64,000 nucleotides of DNA from Rhynchospora pubera (lineage: Eukaryota > Streptophyta > Magnoliopsida > Poales > Cyperaceae), in NCBI GenBank assembly GCA_028095005.1, contig CM051460.1:114983039-115047038 (forward strand). Direction: 5' to 3'. Position 1 is the first letter of the stretch; every line of letters starts with the position of its first letter. A program made the translations under genes and the position numbers. Below, piece by piece: positions 60,401 through 64,000 of the stretch. The notes below the pieces were generated by a model. It was given only the letters and a program-made list of their open reading frames with translations. It ran no database searches and had not been told where the DNA came from.

Positions 60401-60999
60401 CTTTTTTAATGCACAATCATAATTTTCAAAACGTACACAATTTTTAATTAAAGTACGTTACAGTTACATATTCCATTTTACCTCAATTCAAAATTTTAAT
60501 AACTTATCCATCTTCTTTAATATTTTAATTTATTACATTAATTTTAAGATTTCCTATTTCCCTTCTATAAATTAACCACTCAAGAAATCATTTCCATACC
60601 TTCCGTCAAAAAATTCACAATTATCCCCCATTCTATAAATTCTACTTATCCGTTTCACCGTGCATTATTTTGAATTTATTGAATCTTACTGTCTTCCGAT
60701 GATTCGTATCAATTTATTCCAGTATGTTTATATGTTTATTTGTTCTTTTTTACTTTTAATTTTTCTCTTTTTGCTTACATATCTTTCACAGTTCTTTCCT
60801 GTTCAATTTTATTTTTAGGTACCAGCTTCCTCCATTCTTCCACGAGGACAGTACATTTCTATTTGATGAATTCCTTATTGAGGATGGATGAGGGATATTT
60901 GGTTCATGATGAAGGCTACCAACATGTATGATGATGAATATTATATGTAGATTATATTTTTTAACCTTAGTGTGTCAACAATGTAAGTTTCAATTATTC
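57421..60999. other. Probable Helitron-derived tract, no intact gene
   Basis: AT-rich sequence between two outward-facing Helitron 3' ends. A CT-rich, leader-like zone lies at 58370-58800, followed by a short frame MVRCTKTKLF at about 58797 ending at a GTAAGC donor. Another exon-like piece (YQLPPFFHEDSTFLFDEFLI) lies at about 60822-60881 after a TTTTAG. These could be captured gene pieces. No Rep or helicase motif was seen, so any Helitron here is non-autonomous. Confidence 0.35.
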
Positions 61000-61486
61000 A
61001 TCATTTCAGTTAGAATTGAATTTTTTTCAATTTCTAATATTTTTACATCGCATTATTTTCTTATTGTTAAATTACTTCACGAAATTTTTTTCGTCAATAA
61101 GAAACTTATTAACATATTGAAATGTACTTTTATATTTCTACACTACCACATATTATACTTTAATTTAATTAGAATCATAAATGTAAAATAATAATAAAAA
61201 TATTAAATACACTCATTCTAATTATAAACACATTATGATTTAATTTACTATATTACTCAAATAATAGATGTTCACTACCACAAATTACAATTAAATTTTT
61301 TTATTACAAGCAATAATAATCATATTGACATATTTATATATTATTATGTATTTCTACAATACCACAAATTACAATTTACATTTATTACCAGCGGCATTTT
61401 AAAATTATAACAAACATACAAATAACCTAATTATAAATAACAACTATTAAATAATTACATATTAAATTTGCATTATTATGTCAAAT

Positions 61487-61515
61487 ATCGAGCGAAGCTC
61501 GATTTGTCCCCCTAG
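61487..61515 (+). mobile_element. Helitron 3' terminus (plus strand)
   Basis: Hairpin ATCGAGC-GAA-GCTCGAT (61487-61503), then TTGTCCCC and CTAG ending at 61515, followed by T. The body extends to the left; its 5' end was not found. Confidence 0.7.
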
Positions 61516-61789
61516 TTGAGAAATAGAATAGCAATAGCACCAACTATGCAAATAAATATGAATAATTTCAATTAAGCAACAATTGTGCAAATAAGCTCAA
61601 GAAATTGTTTCCTGTAGGTCCATTAAGTTTTTCCTAATTGGGAAAAGTATCTCATCTGAAAATGAGCCACGAAACAAATGAACTGACAAAACGTTACTTA
61701 TCATGCAAAATTGACAACACAAAACCAAATGACATCAGACCCACTGGTCATATCATATCAAATGAAATCAACATAACCGCCTAATTAGA

Positions 61790-61905
61790 TAAATGGTACC
61801 AAAAAATTGTACTGATTTCTCTTCAATAAAATTGGAAATAATCGTTCAACAGTACCAAAAAATGGTACTGATTTCTCGTCAATAGGCCACTGATTTCTCT
61901 TGAAA
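61790..61905 (+). repeat. Short imperfect direct repeat
   Basis: GGTACCAAAAAATTGTACTG at about 61796 and AGTACCAAAAAATGGTACTG at about 61852, each followed by ATTTCTC and CAATA; period about 56 bp. Confidence 0.6.
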
Positions 61906-62199
61906 AATTCACAGAATGATCTCATTTATTTTAGAGAATAGTCTAAATATCTCAGAATATATATACGTATGAAGGACCTTTAGTCCTAATTTATTTTCCC
62001 TAAAAACATGACTGAAAATAGTCATACTTAGCCAGCTCAATCAAACAACAAAGAAATATAGAAAAATCAAGCAAAATTGGAGATTACAATGGAAGAATGT
62101 GATCAATAAAAAAAATGAAACTCAAATTAGACTTAAAAAAATCCAGATCATATCAAATCAGAGCTAAAGCCAATTAAATCTACATAAAAAAGCTAGTCA

Positions 62200-63055
62200 A
62201 GAGGGCAGGCAACAGTACCTCGATATACCAATTTCTTGATTGAGTAGTCAACCAATGTTGATCTTATTCACCTGAAAGCAAAAAGCAAATAAATGTCTAA
62301 ACAATTAATCCTTCAGCTACTGAAATTTTTTTTGAACGAACTGCGTTATTAAATGACCAGAGTGGCTGCCTTTAACCACATCAATTGTTGTATTAGAGAT
62401 GAGCTCAGTCCACAGAGGTTGCAACATGTCCCTAATTTGGAGCCAGTCGAACTCCACATCTATATGTACAAAATTACATTTATAAAAATAAATTTAATTT
62501 TTCTTTGATTTGTTTGCAAAGGGAGAAAAATATGCATGTTCCACGAAACTCACCAACATATTTGTAAATCTAGACAAAGGACATCTCGTGGAGCTGAAAA
62601 TGAGATCTTGGTGTCCTCTCTGCAAAATACTTGTAAACATGCTCTAAAGCAAAATCACCAAGTTAATATTATTATTTTGACAGTACCAATTATTCACTAA
62701 CCAAAGTTATACTTGGTGCTTCAGGTCACAGAAAATAACAAAAAGAAAAAATTCTTATAATCAAATGTGTACCTTCACACTGTCAACATAGTCCATGTTC
62801 AGGTGCTATGGCGTTGTGGACTTGTTTGTGGTCATGAACTCACCATCTGTTAACCTCAAAAACATCTCAATTTCAGCAGCCAACCACGTCTTTTTTATAT
62901 TCCATACATCTAAAGAATACCTCAATATTAAGATACGGGATAGCATAAAAATTTTCAAAATTCCCTAATAATACCTTCATTTTTTCCTGGCGAAGCACTT
63001 CATGCAAAATAAGACAATGCCAAAGCTCCATGAGTATGTAGCAGAAGTTCTCAAA
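62200..63055 (-). pseudogene. Exon-like remnant of an unrecognised gene
   Basis: Minus-strand pieces with splice-like borders: 63055-62975 (FENFCYILMELWHCLILHEV), 62909-62773 (VWNIKKTWLAAEIEMFLRLT, with one in-frame TAG later), 62643-62554 (SMFTSILQRGHQDLIFSSTR) and 62460-62340 (DVEFDWLQIRDMLQPLWTEL). All four are bounded by AG and GT as expected, but the first and second do not join in frame and the second holds a stop. The family was not recognised. It may be a decayed gene or a transcribed non-coding locus. Confidence 0.3.
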
Positions 63056-63522
63056 CTGGAAAAAAAAACATTAAAAAACTTAGCAATCAACGGGGATACT
63101 TGAGTTGTTGAACACATGAAAAGCAATAGAAGTGCTAAAAAGTGAATTGTAACAGAGACCAAATGTTATTTCTCAAAGTCCTGAAATCTGCCTGCGACTT
63201 GTAAAAAAGATATTTTTTTTCTTAAAGCTTCCTATTTTGTCCTTCATATATCTTTTGAGCTGTTCAATTTAATAAAATTTCATAATATAATAATAATAAA
63301 TACTATATATTTGAGCTGGCATGAACTTGAGAGCCTTCATATTGGTAGTTTATCCTACTGGTATGAGTCGGTATGCTGCAGAACCTTTGTCGCAGTCTTA
63401 TTTCTAGAGTCCTCATTCAGTTACGTAGCACATAGCACAAAAGCTCCCATGCAGAGCAACAAATTGAACGTATGCTTCATCCGTCTCAGCCGTCCAATCA
63501 ACCACCTCATCTGGCAGGTCTT

Positions 63523-63720
63523 CTATCCAACCAGCCAGTTGCAAGGCCTGTGCCATCCCCCCCTTTGACAGCCATCCTGCATTGATGATGTCCAAGCTTC
63601 TGCCCAATAATACACAATCGATTTAATTTTCTGACAATAAGTGTCAATAGTAATGGGGTCAGTTTGTTGGAAATAACACTTATTTCTTTGAATCCAACAT
63701 AACCATACAAACAGCAACAA
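63523..63720 (-). pseudogene. Possible LINE ORF2 C-terminal remnant
   Basis: A 65-codon frame reads WLCWIQRNKCYF, then IKSIVYYWAEAW. The W..W..RN...F pattern followed by a W-rich helix is typical of the region after reverse transcriptase in plant LINE proteins. The frame is lost soon after. No other LINE domain was seen in the window edge, so this is weak. Confidence 0.35.
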
Positions 63721-64000
63721 TCAGAATTTTAAAAAGATCTCTTTGTACCCAATAGAGACTACACACACACTAAACACCAAGTAAAAGGGGGAAAAAAAAA
63801 GACCAGCTAACCTGAGAAGATGGGAAGAGAAGAGACCAAATCTTGGACCCTGACAGCTTCCCAAACAGTACCGACAGCAAGTAGTAAGCCCTGCAAGGAG
63901 CAGAAGGGAAGGAAAAACAGATTTTGCGATCAAAACCGAGTGCTATCGGAAGACTGATGGGAATATAATTAAACAATTTATCAAGTATGTGTTCTTCTTA
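63721..64000. other. Window edge, no gene recognised
   Basis: A minus-strand stretch bounded by TGCAG (63894) and a GT after TTCTCAG (about 63815) could be a small exon, but neither frame shows a known family. Confidence 0.25.

Noticed and set aside
62977..63162. Kinase-like phrase YSWSFGIVLFCMKCFARK on the minus strand
   Set aside because: It is a short frame ending in a stop, with no other kinase motif nearby; the alternative frame of the same piece fits splice borders better.

Overview
The window is nuclear DNA of a dicot-like flowering plant. It has GT-AG introns, AT-rich spacers, plant-type proteins (a plant-like (6-4) photolyase, Agenet/ENT Tudor-like proteins, exosome RRP42) and a plant set of mobile elements (Copia, CACTA, Helitron, Au-like SINE, MULE and Harbinger MITEs). 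No species can be named from the sequence alone.

Layout. 1-3.0 kb: an isolated glutamate-dehydrogenase-like exon on the minus strand, then a pyrimidine-rich leader-like zone. 3.07-4.86 kb: a seven-exon RRP42 gene (plus) with a young SINE in intron 5 and a 21-bp in-frame insertion copied from its own intron 3. 6.3-8.6 kb (minus) and 23.1-25.0 kb (plus): two head-to-head paralogues with Agenet modules followed by an ENT domain. Between them lies a 9.7-kb Copia element (9985-19683) with apparently identical LTRs and a stop-ridden interior. 28.1-34.0 kb (minus): a complete 14-exon (6-4) photolyase gene (UVR3). 34.2-41.2 kb: a MITE-rich tract with two foldback elements set in (TA)n and a decayed LTR-like stretch. 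41.2-41.9 kb: an intronless TPR gene with a GC-rich MITE at its promoter. 42.06-43.3 kb: a decayed tandem copy of UVR3. 44.0-44.6 kb (minus): a short membrane-protein gene.

44850-56226: a complete, apparently intact CACTA (En/Spm) transposon with 3-bp ATA target duplications. It carries a TNP2-type transposase gene (three coding exons, 1099 aa) and a second gene (11 coding exons, 807 aa) that ends in a Ulp1/C48 protease domain with all catalytic residues. It also has three remarkable structures: a cluster of hairpins in the transposase leader, an intron made of a 110-bp minisatellite, and a 240-bp near-perfect palindrome built from the element's own terminal repeat motif, placed between the two genes.

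56.2-64 kb: no intact gene recognised. Two Helitron 3' ends lie on opposite strands (57394 and 61515), followed by exon-like fragments with a stop and a possible LINE remnant.

The host genes do not form a pathway: RNA decay (RRP42), chromatin or RNA reading (Agenet-ENT) and UV-lesion repair (UVR3) are simply neighbours. The cooperating set is inside the CACTA element: transposase, accessory protein and terminal repeat arrays. Exon limits were set by reading frame, splice signals and recalled family sequences, without transcripts or database searches.
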